Assembly (NCBI GenBank): GCA_023430045.1
Contig: JAEZCF010000036.1
Span: forward strand, 1-64,000
DNA length: 64,000 nucleotides
Direction: 5' to 3'
Source of the DNA: Pseudomonadota bacterium
GTDB lineage: Bacteria; Pseudomonadota; Gammaproteobacteria; Xanthomonadales; Xanthomonadaceae
Positions 40,877-50,438 of the stretch are shown here, piece after piece (the stretch's first letter is position 1; every line of letters starts with the position of its first letter). The notes beneath the pieces were generated by a model. That model saw only the letters and a list, made by a program, of their open reading frames with translations. It ran no database searches and was not told the DNA's origin. Both the position numbers and the translations under genes were made by a program.

Positions 40877-42457
40877 ATGCCTGACGCCCTGCCCGTTCCT
40901 GCCCGGTACTACCAGTTCGATGACCTGCACATCGACGTGATGCGGCAGCAGGTCACGCGGCAAGGTGGAGAAGCACTGGACGTGTCCGGGCTCAGCTTTC
41001 GTCTGCTGCATTACCTGCTGACGCAGGGAACGCGGGTGGTGGGGTTCGATGAGCTGATCGCCGGCATCTGGTCACCGGCACATGTCAACGAGGAAACGGT
41101 GACCCAGCGCGTACGCCTGTTGAGGCAGGCGCTCGGTGACGATGGCCGGCAGCCGCGCTACCTGCGTTCGGTGCGGGGCCAGGGGTACCAGCTCTGCAGC
41201 GAGCCTTCGGCCAGCATCGCCAGGCCCCCTGCCCTTGCCCCTGCCCGGTCGTGGCCACGCCCCGTCGTTGCAGGCGGCATCGCGCTGCTGGTGGCAGTCG
41301 TCGTCGTGGGCTGGCAATGGAGCCGAAGCCCCACCGCTGCCCCGCCAGCGCTGCTGCAGCGTGCCGACTACTATGCCGGCATCGGTCAGCGGGACAACAA
41401 CGAACGGGCGCTCGCCCTGTATCGGCAGCGGTTGCAGGAAGCGCCTGACGACACTGGGGCCATGCTGGGCATCGCCCGCGCGCAGGCCGCGCGTCTGTGC
41501 CTGTATGGCGGAAGTGAGAATGATGTCGATCAGGCGCAGGCGATGGCCGAAGCCGTGCTTGAACGGCAGCCACGATCAGCGGCTGCCCATGCGGCGCGGG
41601 CCTATGCGCTGGATTGTCGTGGCGACGTCGGTGCGGCCCTCGCAAGCTATGAGCGCAGCGTGCAACTGGATCCCGATGCCGATGCCAGCCGCGCGTCGGC
41701 GGCCTACCTGTACGGGCGCCAGGGCCGCCTCGCCGATGCGCTCGCCGCCAATCTCGCGGTGCGCCACCCCGAGCGCGTGCGTTTTCTGGCGCTGCAGGTC
41801 GCCTCCAACCTCGACCTGCTCGGCTACGCCGCCGCTGCCGAAGCGCGCTACCGGCGCAGCTTCCAGCTTTATCCGGACAACGTATTCTCCAACATTGCCT
41901 GGCCCGCCTTTCTCTACCGGCACGGGCGCACGGATGAAGCCCGCGCTGCCTTGCGCGAGGCACAGGCGCGAGGCACCGCACACGCCGACCTGCATCTGCT
42001 CGGCGCGGAACTGGCGCTGCTGCAGGCAGACCCGCATGCCGCTCGGCAGGAGGCAGGCAAGGCACGCGCACTGAAGCCGCATGCGAGCCTTCCCGCGACA
42101 GTGGCCTGGGTCACCGGCGGCGAGGCCAGGCCTGCGGCATCGGCACTGATGGAGAAATCGAAGCAGCTGCGCGACGGCATGGCGCATGGCAGCGACGCCA
42201 TCGATGGGCTCGACGCCGCCCTGCTCGCCGATCTCGCCGGTGACCGCCCGGGCGCGTTGGCCGCGCTGCAGGCGGCGGTTGCGGCCGGATACCGTGACGC
42301 CGGCTACCTGCGCGTGTCGCCGCTGTTCGCGGGCCTGCGTGAAGATCCTGGCTTCCCGCCGGTGCTGGCGGCCATCGAAGCTGCGATCGCCGCCGAGCGG
42401 GAAAAGGCCGCCGGATGGCTGCCGGCTGATGCAGGCGATCTCACGGCAGTGCGCTGA
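40877..42457 (+). CDS. Membrane-anchored winged-helix regulator with TPR repeats (CadC-like)
   Basis: A protein of about 526 residues. An OmpR/PhoB-type winged helix occupies about 10-105 (LSFRLLHYLLTQGTRVVGFD, ETVTQRVRLLRQALGDDG, RYLRSVRGQGYQL). One transmembrane helix follows (about 130-152, IALLVAVVVVGWQWS), then TPR-like helical repeats in the periplasm (about 170-500). This is the CadC/ToxR layout: an inner membrane sensor that acts directly on DNA without phosphorylation. MPDALPVPARYY (40877) is the preferred start; 40775 adds an Arg/Pro-rich leader. Its 3' end overlaps the convergent serine hydrolase gene by 17 bases. Confidence 0.82.
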   Translation: MPDALPVPARYYQFDDLHIDVMRQQVTRQGGEALDVSGLSFRLLHYLLTQGTRVVGFDELIAGIWSPAHVNEETVTQRVRLLRQALGDDGRQPRYLRSVRGQGYQLCSEPSASIARPPALAPARSWPRPVVAGGIALLVAVVVVGWQWSRSPTAAPPALLQRADYYAGIGQRDNNERALALYRQRLQEAPDDTGAMLGIARAQAARLCLYGGSENDVDQAQAMAEAVLERQPRSAAAHAARAYALDCRGDVGAALASYERSVQLDPDADASRASAAYLYGRQGRLADALAANLAVRHPERVRFLALQVASNLDLLGYAAAAEARYRRSFQLYPDNVFSNIAWPAFLYRHGRTDEARAALREAQARGTAHADLHLLGAELALLQADPHAARQEAGKARALKPHASLPATVAWVTGGEARPAASALMEKSKQLRDGMAHGSDAIDGLDAALLADLAGDRPGALAALQAAVAAGYRDAGYLRVSPLFAGLREDPGFPPVLAAIEAAIAAEREKAAGWLPADAGDLTAVR

Positions 42458-43550
42458 GGATGTAGTCCTGCAACAGCCTCCGGGTTTCCTGATGCATGCC
42501 GCGCTGGTTGTAGCGGGTGCGCGTGACCACGACGACCAGCTGTTTCTCCGGCACCACGAACACCGCGTTGCCTCCGTTGCCGGACAGGGTCCAGGCCTCA
42601 AGCTCGTGGGCGCCAACAGTGAACCGGAAGCGCCAGATCTGGTAGCCGTAATCAGCGTCGAACGGCGTCTGCGCGCTGACCCGCATCATCGCCCTCACCC
42701 ACTCCGCGGACAGCACCTGGCGGCCATTCCAGCGTCCATTGTCGGCAAGCAACTGCCCCAGCCGGGCCAGGTCACGGCTGCGGTACAGGGTGCCGCCGCC
42801 GCCCATGCCGACGCCTTCGGAGGCGAGCTGCCAGACTGACGTACGGATACCCAGCGGACGCTCCAGCACGTCTGCAGCAAAACGCTCCAGCGGCATGCCC
42901 GCCGCGCGTTCGACGATGGCCCCCAGCAGAAACGAGTTGGCGGTGCAGTATGCGAACGCCCTGCCGTGCGGGCTGTCGGCCGGACGCGGGGTCCACGGCG
43001 CGTACCCGCGCTCGGGCAGGTCCAGGGCGAAGCCGGTCCAGTCGGCGCTGAGGTACATGCGTTCCTCATGGCCGGCCGAATAGTCATTGTTGTCGTCACA
43101 TTCCCAGGGCGCGCTCATGGTCAGCAGGTCCTCGATGGTGATGGCATCCTTGAATCTGCCGGGATGCGCCGGCGTGCGATCCGGAAAAAAACCCAGCACC
43201 GGTGCGTCGATCCCTGCGATCAGGCCACGATCGATTGCCGCACCCACCAGCATGGCGGTCACGGTCTTGGTCAGCGACCGGGTGTTGTGCAGGGTCGTTT
43301 CATCGGCTCCGTTGAAGTACGCCTCGTGCACCAGTTCGCCCTGGTGGACGACCAGCACGCTGGTGGTATCGGGGGCCTCCCCGCGAAGGACGGCGGCATC
43401 CAGGGCGGCAAGCCGTGTGGCATCCAGGCGATGGCTGGTCGCACTGGCGACCGTCCAGTCGAGCGATTCCGGGCTTGATGCAGCAGCGGCCGGAAGCGCA
43501 ACGCAGGACACGAGAGCGAGCAGCAGGGCAAGGCAGTTGGGACACGTCAT
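42441..43550 (-). CDS. Exported serine hydrolase of the beta-lactamase fold
   Basis: A 369-residue exported protein: signal peptide MTCPNCLALLLALVSCVALP, SxxK motif S-L-T-K in TRSLTKTVTAM (about 99-102), a Y-C-T in place of the usual YxN (FAYCTANSFLLGAIVE), and a C-terminal GNGGNAVFV in the place of the third motif. It belongs to the class C-like family of esterases and peptidases. The altered second motif makes lactamase activity less likely. ATG 43550 is preferred over 43580 because the signal peptide starts there. It is tail to tail with the wHTH-TPR regulator. Confidence 0.87.
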   Translation of the reverse strand: MTCPNCLALLLALVSCVALPAAAASSPESLDWTVASATSHRLDATRLAALDAAVLRGEAPDTTSVLVVHQGELVHEAYFNGADETTLHNTRSLTKTVTAMLVGAAIDRGLIAGIDAPVLGFFPDRTPAHPGRFKDAITIEDLLTMSAPWECDDNNDYSAGHEERMYLSADWTGFALDLPERGYAPWTPRPADSPHGRAFAYCTANSFLLGAIVERAAGMPLERFAADVLERPLGIRTSVWQLASEGVGMGGGGTLYRSRDLARLGQLLADNGRWNGRQVLSAEWVRAMMRVSAQTPFDADYGYQIWRFRFTVGAHELEAWTLSGNGGNAVFVVPEKQLVVVVTRTRYNQRGMHQETRRLLQDYILSALP

Positions 43551-43691
43551 CGAGGCACTCCTGTAGGAACACGCAGTCAAGCCTGCCGGCGGATGAAGTG
43601 CCTGATGGCTCGATGAAGAATCATGAAGTCCATTTCAATCAATGACCTGCACTACAGTGCCATGCCGGATGTCCCGCTCATGCCCGCCAGA

Positions 43692-43721
43692 CAAAAATGC
43701 CCCGGCGCAAGGCCGGGGCAT
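43692..43721 (-). terminator. Intrinsic terminator of the Oar-type receptor gene
   Basis: ATGCCCCGG (43697-43705) pairs with CCGGGGCAT (43713-43721); on the minus strand the stem is followed by a run of five T (TTTTTGT). It lies about 40 bases past the stop of the receptor gene and is oriented to end that transcript. This is the clearest intrinsic terminator in the window. Confidence 0.8.
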
Positions 43722-43763
43722 GAATGAGTCCTTATATGGACAGCTTCTTTCTTTCGATGCCGG

Positions 43764-46700
43764 TCAGAAGTCGTACTGTGCCGACAGGCGCAGGTAACGC
43801 GGCGTCTGCCGTGCCTGCGGCAGCAGGTACGTGTTCGACACGGTGTACGGCGCCGATTCGGACGTCACATCCACCTGCAGCGGCTTGTCTTCGTTCAACA
43901 CGTTGAACACCTGCAGGGTCAGGCCCAGGCGACCGTCGAGGAAGTTGGCCGGACGATAGCCCACGCTCAGATCCAGGTTGCGGGTCCACGGCGTACGCTT
44001 GGAGCCCGGCGTGGCCACCGAGCCGAAGCAGGTGTGGTACGAGGCGTCATAGCCGATCGGATCCGCCGCGGTGGAGCCTTCGTCGATGGTGCCATCCGGA
44101 TTGAAGTAGCCCAGGCAGCTGATCGGCGTACCGGACTGCACGCGCAGGTTGCCGGCCACCGTCCATTCCGGCGTAAGCGCATAGCTGCCGAACAGCTTGA
44201 TCTGGTGACGGCGGTCGTTGGCCAGATAACCGTTGGCGTACTCCATCATCTGCCACGCATCCCAGTCCTGCGTCTTGGAGATGTTGGTCTGGCCGAACTC
44301 GGACTTCACCTGGCCTTCGTTGTTGCCCTTGCTCTTGGCGTAGGTATAGGTCAGGCGGCTTTCCCAGACGCCATCGAACGGATGATCCAGGTAGATGTCC
44401 ACCGCCTGGTAGGTGCGCTTCAGGCCGTTCTTGAATCCCCAGTCCGTGGATGTCATGCGGTAATCGCTGCGGCCACCGATATGGTTGCCCTGCGCGTCCA
44501 CGTTGGCCAGGCTGAAGTTGTTGGAGCCACCGGGGTTGAACATGTAGCAGTAGGCAATCTCGACATATTCACCGTTGCCCTTGGCCGCGATGAACTTGCC
44601 TTCCTTCGAACCGGTTTCGGTCAGGCCGTTGGCATCCATGAAGGTGTACGGATCGCAGACGTCGTCGATGGACGACTTCAGGTCGCGATAGGTCAGCTTC
44701 ACGCCCGCAATCCACTTCTCGCTGATCTGCTTGTCCAAGCCGAGGATGTACTCATCCTGGTACATGTTCTTGAGATCGGACGGCGCGAAGGAGAGCACAT
44801 CGACCGGCGTGCCGTACTCGCCGTTGGACGACACCGCGCCCGGCGCTGGACGGCCATTGGTGCCCGGAACGGCAACCAGGCCGGTCGGGGCGCCGTTTTC
44901 GTCGATGCCGCTGTAGGTGAAGTATTCGCTGGTGTACGTGGACGCCGAGGCACCACGGATGGCCACGTTGTTGGGCATGGCCAGGTAGTAGCGACCGGCG
45001 TTGCCGAAGACCTTCAGGCTGGCATCACCCAGCACGTCCCAGCTGAAGCCCAGGCGCGGCGCCCACTGGTTCTTGGACGACATGTACGCCTCACCCGAGT
45101 TGTTCTTGTTGGTGAACTCGTCGTTGCGGATGCCGAGGGTCAGCAGCAGGGAATCGGTGACCTGCCAACGGTCTTCCAGATACCAGGCTTTCTGCTCCAG
45201 CGACATGTCGGTGTTGGTGAAGTAGTCGCGCTTGATGGCGTAATACGTACTGCCGGGGGCACCCACACCCAGGGCCGAATTGATGTTGCCGTTCGGGTTG
45301 GCCGTGGTCTGGTAGAGCCAGTAATCGGACACCTGCGAGGTGCCCTCGTTCTCTGCCTCGAACTTGATGTTGTCCACGCCCAGGCTCAGGGTGTGGTCGC
45401 CAACAATCCATTCGAGGTCGGCGCGCAGGCCATCGGTGTTGTTGACGCCGTCACGGCCCTGGTAACCGGCCAGGCGGCTGCGGACCGGTACCCCGCCGTT
45501 AAGGGCCGGATTCTGCAGGGTCGGGTTGCCGATGTGGGGCACACCCGGCAGCGTGTACGGGCTATCGCGGGCGGTGAACTCACTCTTTCCGTAGGTGGCG
45601 TTCAGGGTCAGGGTGTCGGTCAGATAACCCGTGTACTTGAAGATCTTGTATTCGCTGTCCCGCTCCTGCTCGGTCGGCGTGACATCCTGGCGGTCGCCGA
45701 TCTCGCCGGTTTCGATGTCATAGGAACGGTAATAGCCGGTGTAGTCCTCCTTCTCCTTCATCCACGTTGCTTCAAGCAGGTGGTTGTCGGTGATGTTCCA
45801 GTCGATCTTGGCGTAGATCTTGGGGTTGTCGGTCTCGGCATAGGTGCGCCGTGCCGAGCCCAGCGAGGTGGAGTTGGTGTCCTGGTCGGTCTTCTGGGCC
45901 TCTCCGGCCAGGAAGAAGAACAGGCGATCCTGGATGATCGGGCCGCCGACATAGGCGCTGTAGGTGGTGCTGTCGGTCTTTTCGCCCTTGCCGCGCGAGT
46001 ACAGCGTGCCTGCCGCGTCGGGATCCTCATACACGTAACCGTCCGGCAGCGCGGTGCCCGGCAGATAGAGATCCTTGTACTGCTCACGGACTGAGTTCGG
46101 TTCCCAAAGGACCTGGCCGCCGAAGCTCCAGTCGTTGGTGCCGCGCTTGCCGATCTGGTTGATCACACCGCCCGCGGAGCGGCCGTACTTGGCGCTGTAA
46201 CCACCGGTGTAGGTTTCCTGCTGGGAAATCGCGCCGTACGGCAACGAGAAGCCGCCCAGGTTGGAGACGGGCTCACCGCTGAAATAGCCGTTGATGTAGT
46301 ACGCGTTCTCCGACACGCCGGAGCCGCCGAAGGACACCAGGCCACTGAGCGCGCTGTAGCCGGCTGCGCCGGCGACCGCGCCGGGTGCCAGCAGTGCCAG
46401 CGCTTCGGCGGAACGGCCCAGCGGCAGACGTGCCAGCTGCTCGGCGGTGATGACCGTACGCGTGTCGGTGGTGGTGAGGTCGATCGCGGCCGGAGCCAGC
46501 GCGGTGACCGTGACCGATTCCAGCGTGGTCGTTGCGCCGCTGCTGCCACTGGTACCGAAGGAGCCGTCGACACTGGAACCGACGATCACGTTGATCTGGC
46601 GCGTACCGATCACCTGCTCGCCACGGCGGACGGTGAGGGTGTAGGTGCCGACCGGCAGTGAGCCTACGGTGTAGCGGCCATTGGCGTCGGTGCTGACAGT

Positions 46701-46871
46701 GCGACTGAAGCCGCTGTTGTTGGCGACATGTACGGTTGTGGTGGTGCCGGATTCAACCGGAATGCTGCCCTGGATGCTGCCGGTGGTGCTCTGGGCGTGG
46801 ACGCCGCCCGCAATGCAGAGGCTCAACGCTACGCTCAGCGTGGCACGTTGCAGTGTCTTGCGCTTGACCAT
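43764..46871 (-). CDS. Oar-type TonB-dependent receptor with carboxypeptidase-like N-domain
   Basis: A 1035-residue outer membrane protein. Signal peptide MVKRKTLQRATLSVALSLCI (cleavage near VHAQS), a carboxypeptidase-regulatory-like beta domain (about 28-100, NNSGFSRTVSTDANGRYTVG), a TonB box/plug region (about 120-270) and a large barrel ending RYLRLSAQYDF. This is the OmpA-related / Oar class common in Xanthomonadaceae, thought to import peptides or other large nutrients rather than siderophores. ATG 46871 is chosen because the signal peptide begins there (46943 adds a leader). It has its own terminator and a long A/T-rich upstream region. Confidence 0.9.
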   Translation of the reverse strand: MVKRKTLQRATLSVALSLCIAGGVHAQSTTGSIQGSIPVESGTTTTVHVANNSGFSRTVSTDANGRYTVGSLPVGTYTLTVRRGEQVIGTRQINVIVGSSVDGSFGTSGSSGATTTLESVTVTALAPAAIDLTTTDTRTVITAEQLARLPLGRSAEALALLAPGAVAGAAGYSALSGLVSFGGSGVSENAYYINGYFSGEPVSNLGGFSLPYGAISQQETYTGGYSAKYGRSAGGVINQIGKRGTNDWSFGGQVLWEPNSVREQYKDLYLPGTALPDGYVYEDPDAAGTLYSRGKGEKTDSTTYSAYVGGPIIQDRLFFFLAGEAQKTDQDTNSTSLGSARRTYAETDNPKIYAKIDWNITDNHLLEATWMKEKEDYTGYYRSYDIETGEIGDRQDVTPTEQERDSEYKIFKYTGYLTDTLTLNATYGKSEFTARDSPYTLPGVPHIGNPTLQNPALNGGVPVRSRLAGYQGRDGVNNTDGLRADLEWIVGDHTLSLGVDNIKFEAENEGTSQVSDYWLYQTTANPNGNINSALGVGAPGSTYYAIKRDYFTNTDMSLEQKAWYLEDRWQVTDSLLLTLGIRNDEFTNKNNSGEAYMSSKNQWAPRLGFSWDVLGDASLKVFGNAGRYYLAMPNNVAIRGASASTYTSEYFTYSGIDENGAPTGLVAVPGTNGRPAPGAVSSNGEYGTPVDVLSFAPSDLKNMYQDEYILGLDKQISEKWIAGVKLTYRDLKSSIDDVCDPYTFMDANGLTETGSKEGKFIAAKGNGEYVEIAYCYMFNPGGSNNFSLANVDAQGNHIGGRSDYRMTSTDWGFKNGLKRTYQAVDIYLDHPFDGVWESRLTYTYAKSKGNNEGQVKSEFGQTNISKTQDWDAWQMMEYANGYLANDRRHQIKLFGSYALTPEWTVAGNLRVQSGTPISCLGYFNPDGTIDEGSTAADPIGYDASYHTCFGSVATPGSKRTPWTRNLDLSVGYRPANFLDGRLGLTLQVFNVLNEDKPLQVDVTSESAPYTVSNTYLLPQARQTPRYLRLSAQYDF

Positions 46872-47335
46872 TGGTGCTCTCTCTCGGTGTGGTGGGGGTG
46901 CTGCCAGCAGGCTGTCTAACCTAAACAGCAGATGACTGGACAATAGCGCTCACCGAGTGGCTTCATTAACAGATCGTGAAGTTTTTTATATGAAAATATG
47001 TTATATGCATAAATATCAATAGGTTGCGCCATTATCCGACAGCTATCCGACTCGCATGACTGAACATTTGATTACGGAGCGATGAAACATCCTCTCGATT
47101 TTCTGCCACCTGCAGGCGCACAGAGGGCGTCGCTGGATGACGTGGGATACCCGCTCGGATCAAGGCTGCAGCCCCTTCAGGAAGATGCGCGAACCCATGA
47201 CACGGATGTCGAGTACGGACAGGCCTGATCCTGCTTTCCGCCTGGTCGTGACTGCCGTCGCCGGCCTCATGCTGTGTTCGCCTGCAGCGGTGCCGAGGCA
47301 GACGCGCACCCTGCCCCGCCTGCAGCGCCGGTGGC
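46872..47335 (-). promoter_or_regulatory. Upstream region of the Oar-type receptor, A/T-rich at 46975-47035
   Basis: A 464-base gap without a supported gene. The strongly A/T-rich part (46975-47035) contains TTATATG twice (46986-46992 and 47001-47007), 15 bases apart, and probably carries the receptor promoter about 110 bases before its start. The remainder, up to the tonB stop at 47336, shows only weak frames. Confidence 0.45.
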
Positions 47336-48100
47336 TCAGCGCAGGAAGAACTCCACCGGCGTTGTCACCTTCACCGGGTCACCGGGGATGTCGGCCGGCG
47401 GCGGTGGCAACGGGCTGGCGCGGCGGACGGCCGCCAGCGCTTCGGCGTCCAGCGCGTCATGGCCGCTGCTGCGTGCGACGCTCGCGTCCAGCACGTTGCC
47501 CTGCCGGTCTACGGCATAACGCATCTGTACGACGCCTTCGTAGCGTCGGCGCTGCGCCACGCGTGGGAAACGTTTGAACTTTTCAAGATGGCCAAGCACC
47601 TGGCCCTGCCAGTCGGCGAGCGCCCGGCTTGTGGCGCCAGCCACCGCCTCGCTGGCCTGGTACTGCTCGCTTTGCGGAGCCTGCACGCTGGGCGGTGCGC
47701 TGGCGTCGCTGGCCGGGGCGCTGTCCCTGTCCTGCTGCGGCTGGCCACGGGCCTGCGTTACAGCCGGCGCCTGCCGGCTCAGCGCCACGTTGTTCTCGGC
47801 AACCACGGGCCTGGGCTCGGGCGGCATGGGCGGCGTCGGATCGCGCCGGGGCACCGCGGTACGCGCGGCCTGCTCCTGCCGCAGCGGCCCGGGAGGCAGC
47901 TCCGTGGGCGGCGCGGAGGGCGCGCGCGTGGCCGCTGCAAGCTCCACCATGACCGCCTGCGCGTGCAGCGGCACGGGCTCCGGTGCGTGCCAAGCCGGCC
48001 ACCACCACAGCACGGCGGCGGCGAGCAGATGCGCCACGAGCACCGCGCTGGCGCTGACGGCCCAGCGCAACCAGGAAGGCTCCTGCCGCACTACGCTCAT
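47336..48100 (-). CDS. tonB: TonB energy transducer
   Basis: A 254-residue protein: one N-terminal membrane helix (about 12-34), a Pro/Ala-rich periplasmic spacer (about 60-150, APSAPPTELPPGPLRQEQ) and the TonB C-terminal domain (about 165-254) with the conserved RFPRVAQRRRYEGVVQMRYA and SSGHDALDAEALAAVRRASP. It transmits proton-motive energy from ExbBD to outer membrane receptors. The start overlaps the exbD stop (ATGA). It is the last gene of the heme locus, and a genome of this type will hold other TonBs, so this one probably serves the locus receptor. Confidence 0.92.
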   Translation of the reverse strand: MSVVRQEPSWLRWAVSASAVLVAHLLAAAVLWWWPAWHAPEPVPLHAQAVMVELAAATRAPSAPPTELPPGPLRQEQAARTAVPRRDPTPPMPPEPRPVVAENNVALSRQAPAVTQARGQPQQDRDSAPASDASAPPSVQAPQSEQYQASEAVAGATSRALADWQGQVLGHLEKFKRFPRVAQRRRYEGVVQMRYAVDRQGNVLDASVARSSGHDALDAEALAAVRRASPLPPPPADIPGDPVKVTTPVEFFLR

Positions 48101-48519
48101 CCCTCGCTGTGCTCCAGCCCAACCAGTGCGACCTTGAGATAGCCGGCGTCACGAAGCGCGTTCATCACCGCCATCAGCTCGCCATAGGGCACCGCGCTGT
48201 CCGCCCTGACGAATATCCGCTGGTCGTGGTCACCGTTCGTGGCCGCATCCAGCCGCGCCTTCAGGTCGGTTCGCTGGATCCGATCCTGGTCCAGGCTCAG
48301 GGACAGATCCCGCTGCACGGTCAGCCACGTCGGCTCGCGGTCGCTGGACGACGGCTGCGCGCTGACGGCAGGCAGCTCCACCGGCACATCGACCGTCGCC
48401 AGTGGCGCGGCGACCATGAAAATGATCAGCAGCACCAGCATCACATCGATGAAGGGCGTGACGTTGATTTCGTGATTCTCCTCCAGCTCATCGTCGTCAC
48501 GGCGGTTCGCGGTAGCCAT
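48097..48519 (-). CDS. exbD: ExbD biopolymer transport protein
   Basis: A 140-residue protein with one membrane helix (about 18-40, INVTPFIDVMLVLLIIFMVA), in which the proton-path aspartate D is in PFIDVML. A periplasmic domain follows, ending GYLKVALVGLEHSEG. ATG 48519 has AGGAAC six bases upstream and is preferred over ATG 48540, which overlaps the exbB stop. ExbD and ExbB form the proton-driven motor that energises TonB. Confidence 0.92.
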   Translation of the reverse strand: MATANRRDDDELEENHEINVTPFIDVMLVLLIIFMVAAPLATVDVPVELPAVSAQPSSSDREPTWLTVQRDLSLSLDQDRIQRTDLKARLDAATNGDHDQRIFVRADSAVPYGELMAVMNALRDAGYLKVALVGLEHSEG

Positions 48520-48536
48520 GGGGGTTCCTCGTCGGC

Positions 48537-49256
48537 TCATGAGGACAGCGGCGGCAGTGCGGCAGACGCCGCAGCGTGACGATCAAGATCGCGCGAGACC
48601 AGTTGCTGGATGCTGGCCGAGAGGTCACCCAGATCGCCCTTGAGGGTGCCCAGGCGGCGCGCGAAGTGGTTGTAGATCACCACTGCGGGAATGGCGGCGA
48701 CAAGCCCCATCGCGGTGGCCAGCAGTGCTTCGGCGATACCCGGCGCCACCACCGCCAGATTGGTGGTGTTGGAGCGGGCGATACCCACGAAGCTGTTCAT
48801 GATGCCCCACACCGTGCCGAACAGGCCCACGAACGGTGCGGTGGCGCCGATCGTGGCCAGCAGACCGGTGCCGATGCGAAGTTGCCGGATGTACGCCATC
48901 TCGCTGCGTTCCAGGCGCCAGCCCAGCCGTTCCTTGATACCCGTCGTTTCCGTCAGGCCCGCGGACTGCTGCAGTTCGGCACGCGCTTCGGCCATCAGCT
49001 CATGGGCGATGCCGACGGTCAGTCGCGGGTCCTCCGCCGCATCGGACAGCGCGCCGGACTGTCCCAGCACGGCGCGCGCGGCGCGCAGCGTCGTGCGGAT
49101 GTGCCGCAGTTCCCAGCTCTTGGCCAGCAGCACGGTCCAGGTTGCGAACGAGGCCAGCGCCAGTCCGATCATGACCGCCTGCACCACCCAGTCGGCATTC
49201 TGGAACATCTGCCACGGGCTCAGGTCGGCGGGAAGGTGTGCGTTTACGTTCTGCAT
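48537..49256 (-). CDS. exbB: ExbB proton channel protein
   Basis: A 239-residue MotA/TolQ/ExbB-family protein with helices near residues 22-44, 128-150 and 170-195, and the signature APFVGLFGTVWGIMNSFVGI. It pairs with ExbD to power TonB. It is followed without a gap by exbD and tonB and preceded by the YbaN-like gene 72 bases upstream, so it belongs to the heme operon. The ATG at 49256 fits the family N-terminus. Confidence 0.92.
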   Translation of the reverse strand: MQNVNAHLPADLSPWQMFQNADWVVQAVMIGLALASFATWTVLLAKSWELRHIRTTLRAARAVLGQSGALSDAAEDPRLTVGIAHELMAEARAELQQSAGLTETTGIKERLGWRLERSEMAYIRQLRIGTGLLATIGATAPFVGLFGTVWGIMNSFVGIARSNTTNLAVVAPGIAEALLATAMGLVAAIPAVVIYNHFARRLGTLKGDLGDLSASIQQLVSRDLDRHAAASAALPPLSS

Positions 49257-49328
49257 GAAGTCGATCCCATGTCCGGGTCAGGAGAGTGTGTGTTGCAGGC
49301 GGCCGGCCAGCGTTGGCCCCTGCCCGTT

Positions 49329-49742
49329 TCAGGGTTCGGGCCGGCACCACAGCCACAGCAGCACGCAGGCCATGCACGCGATGATGATCGCCACGCTGGG
49401 CCGGTGCGGAATGCTCACTGCCGAAAACGTGCCTGCCAGCGCCATGGTCGCGGTGGCGGCCCACTTCGCACGACGTGGCAGCCTGCCGGCCTGCCAGTGC
49501 GTCAACAAGGGACCAAACAGCCGATGGCGCAGAATCCAGGCATGCAGCCGTGGCGAACTCCGCGCTGCCGCCCATGCCGCCAGCAGCACGAACTCGGTGG
49601 TTGGCAGGCCCGGGGTCACGACGCCCACGAAGGCCAGCCCCAGGCAGACCACCGCCAGCACCTGCAGCAGCAGGCGACGGATGCCGTGTACGGGTGGCCT
49701 GGGCCGGGGTGCGGTCATCGGCGTGGATACCGTCTGTTTCAT
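49329..49742 (-). CDS. YbaN/DUF454 family membrane protein
   Basis: A 137-residue protein with three hydrophobic helices. The block GFAFVGVVTPGLPTTEFVLLAAW-like region (here LAFVGVVTPGLPTTEFVLLA, about 37-56) followed by ARSSPRLHAWILRHRLFGPL is diagnostic for YbaN/DUF454. These proteins are often encoded next to heme-uptake genes, but their role is not known. The start overlaps the heme oxygenase stop by four bases (ATGA), showing coupling in this operon. Confidence 0.88.
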   Translation of the reverse strand: MKQTVSTPMTAPRPRPPVHGIRRLLLQVLAVVCLGLAFVGVVTPGLPTTEFVLLAAWAAARSSPRLHAWILRHRLFGPLLTHWQAGRLPRRAKWAATATMALAGTFSAVSIPHRPSVAIIIACMACVLLWLWCRPEP

Positions 49743-50377
49743 GTATGCGGCGTGGCCTCGACCGCCGCCTGCGTCTTGTCGGGCAACGGCAGTTCCTGTT
49801 CAACGTAGCCTCGCACGGTGCGGAAGGCGTCCTCTGCACCCTGCACGACCTCAGCCTCCTGGGCAGGCGTCAGGTCGATGGCGTCCAGCGCTGCGGTGAA
49901 CTGGCGCCAGTGGCGGGCCGCGCCTTCCGCGTGCGGGGCCAGGTGGCGTGCCCCGAAGCCATTGGCCAGGCCCAGTTTTTCCCGCGCCAGCTTGGACAGG
50001 ACCGCCCCGCCCAGGTTGGAACCCTCGGCGACGTACAGCCAGCCCAGTGCGGTCGGCAGCGAGGCGTGCCCATCCAGTCGGCCCGGCGCGGCGGCCGGCA
50101 CGGCCGAGCGCAGATCACCCAGGTCGTTGGCGATCAACAGCAGCCGACGGCGCGACGCCAGCTGAGGGATCGCCTCGGCGAACGCCGGATCGGCGTAGAG
50201 CGCGTCGAGATCGCGATGGAAGCGGTACTGCGCGCGCAGGAAGCCGGCGAAATGGGCACGGCTGGCGAAGATGTCCGCGCGCATGATGCGCGTGTCCAGC
50301 GCATCGTGGACCGCATGGGTGGCGGCCTTGAGGCGGCGGCTGCGGGAGGATCCAGGATCTGCGATATCGTCGTTCAT
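49739..50377 (-). CDS. Heme oxygenase of the heme-acquisition locus
   Basis: A 212-residue biliverdin-producing heme oxygenase: proximal histidine in LKAATHAVHDALDTRIM and distal glycine motif GWLYVAEGSNLGGAVL. It would cleave imported heme and free its iron in the cytoplasm. In the A. baumannii hemophilin locus the analogous gene is called hphO. The neighbours are the Slam translocon gene (61 bases upstream) and the YbaN-like gene (overlapping), so its job differs from that of the phytochrome-linked enzyme at 13424-14005. Confidence 0.9.
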   Translation of the reverse strand: MNDDIADPGSSRSRRLKAATHAVHDALDTRIMRADIFASRAHFAGFLRAQYRFHRDLDALYADPAFAEAIPQLASRRRLLLIANDLGDLRSAVPAAAPGRLDGHASLPTALGWLYVAEGSNLGGAVLSKLAREKLGLANGFGARHLAPHAEGAARHWRQFTAALDAIDLTPAQEAEVVQGAEDAFRTVRGYVEQELPLPDKTQAAVEATPHT

Positions 50378-50438
50378 GGTGGCTGCTGCGAGAGTAGACA
50401 GGGAATGGGATGGTCGGGGAGCCGCGTGTCGGCAGCGC

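Noticed and set aside
47197..47340. Possible frame-split lipoprotein (hydrophobic stretch in one frame, FACSG in another)
   Set aside because: The two parts are not in register, the product would run into the tonB gene on the other strand, and no ribosome binding site is visible. Coincidence is more likely.
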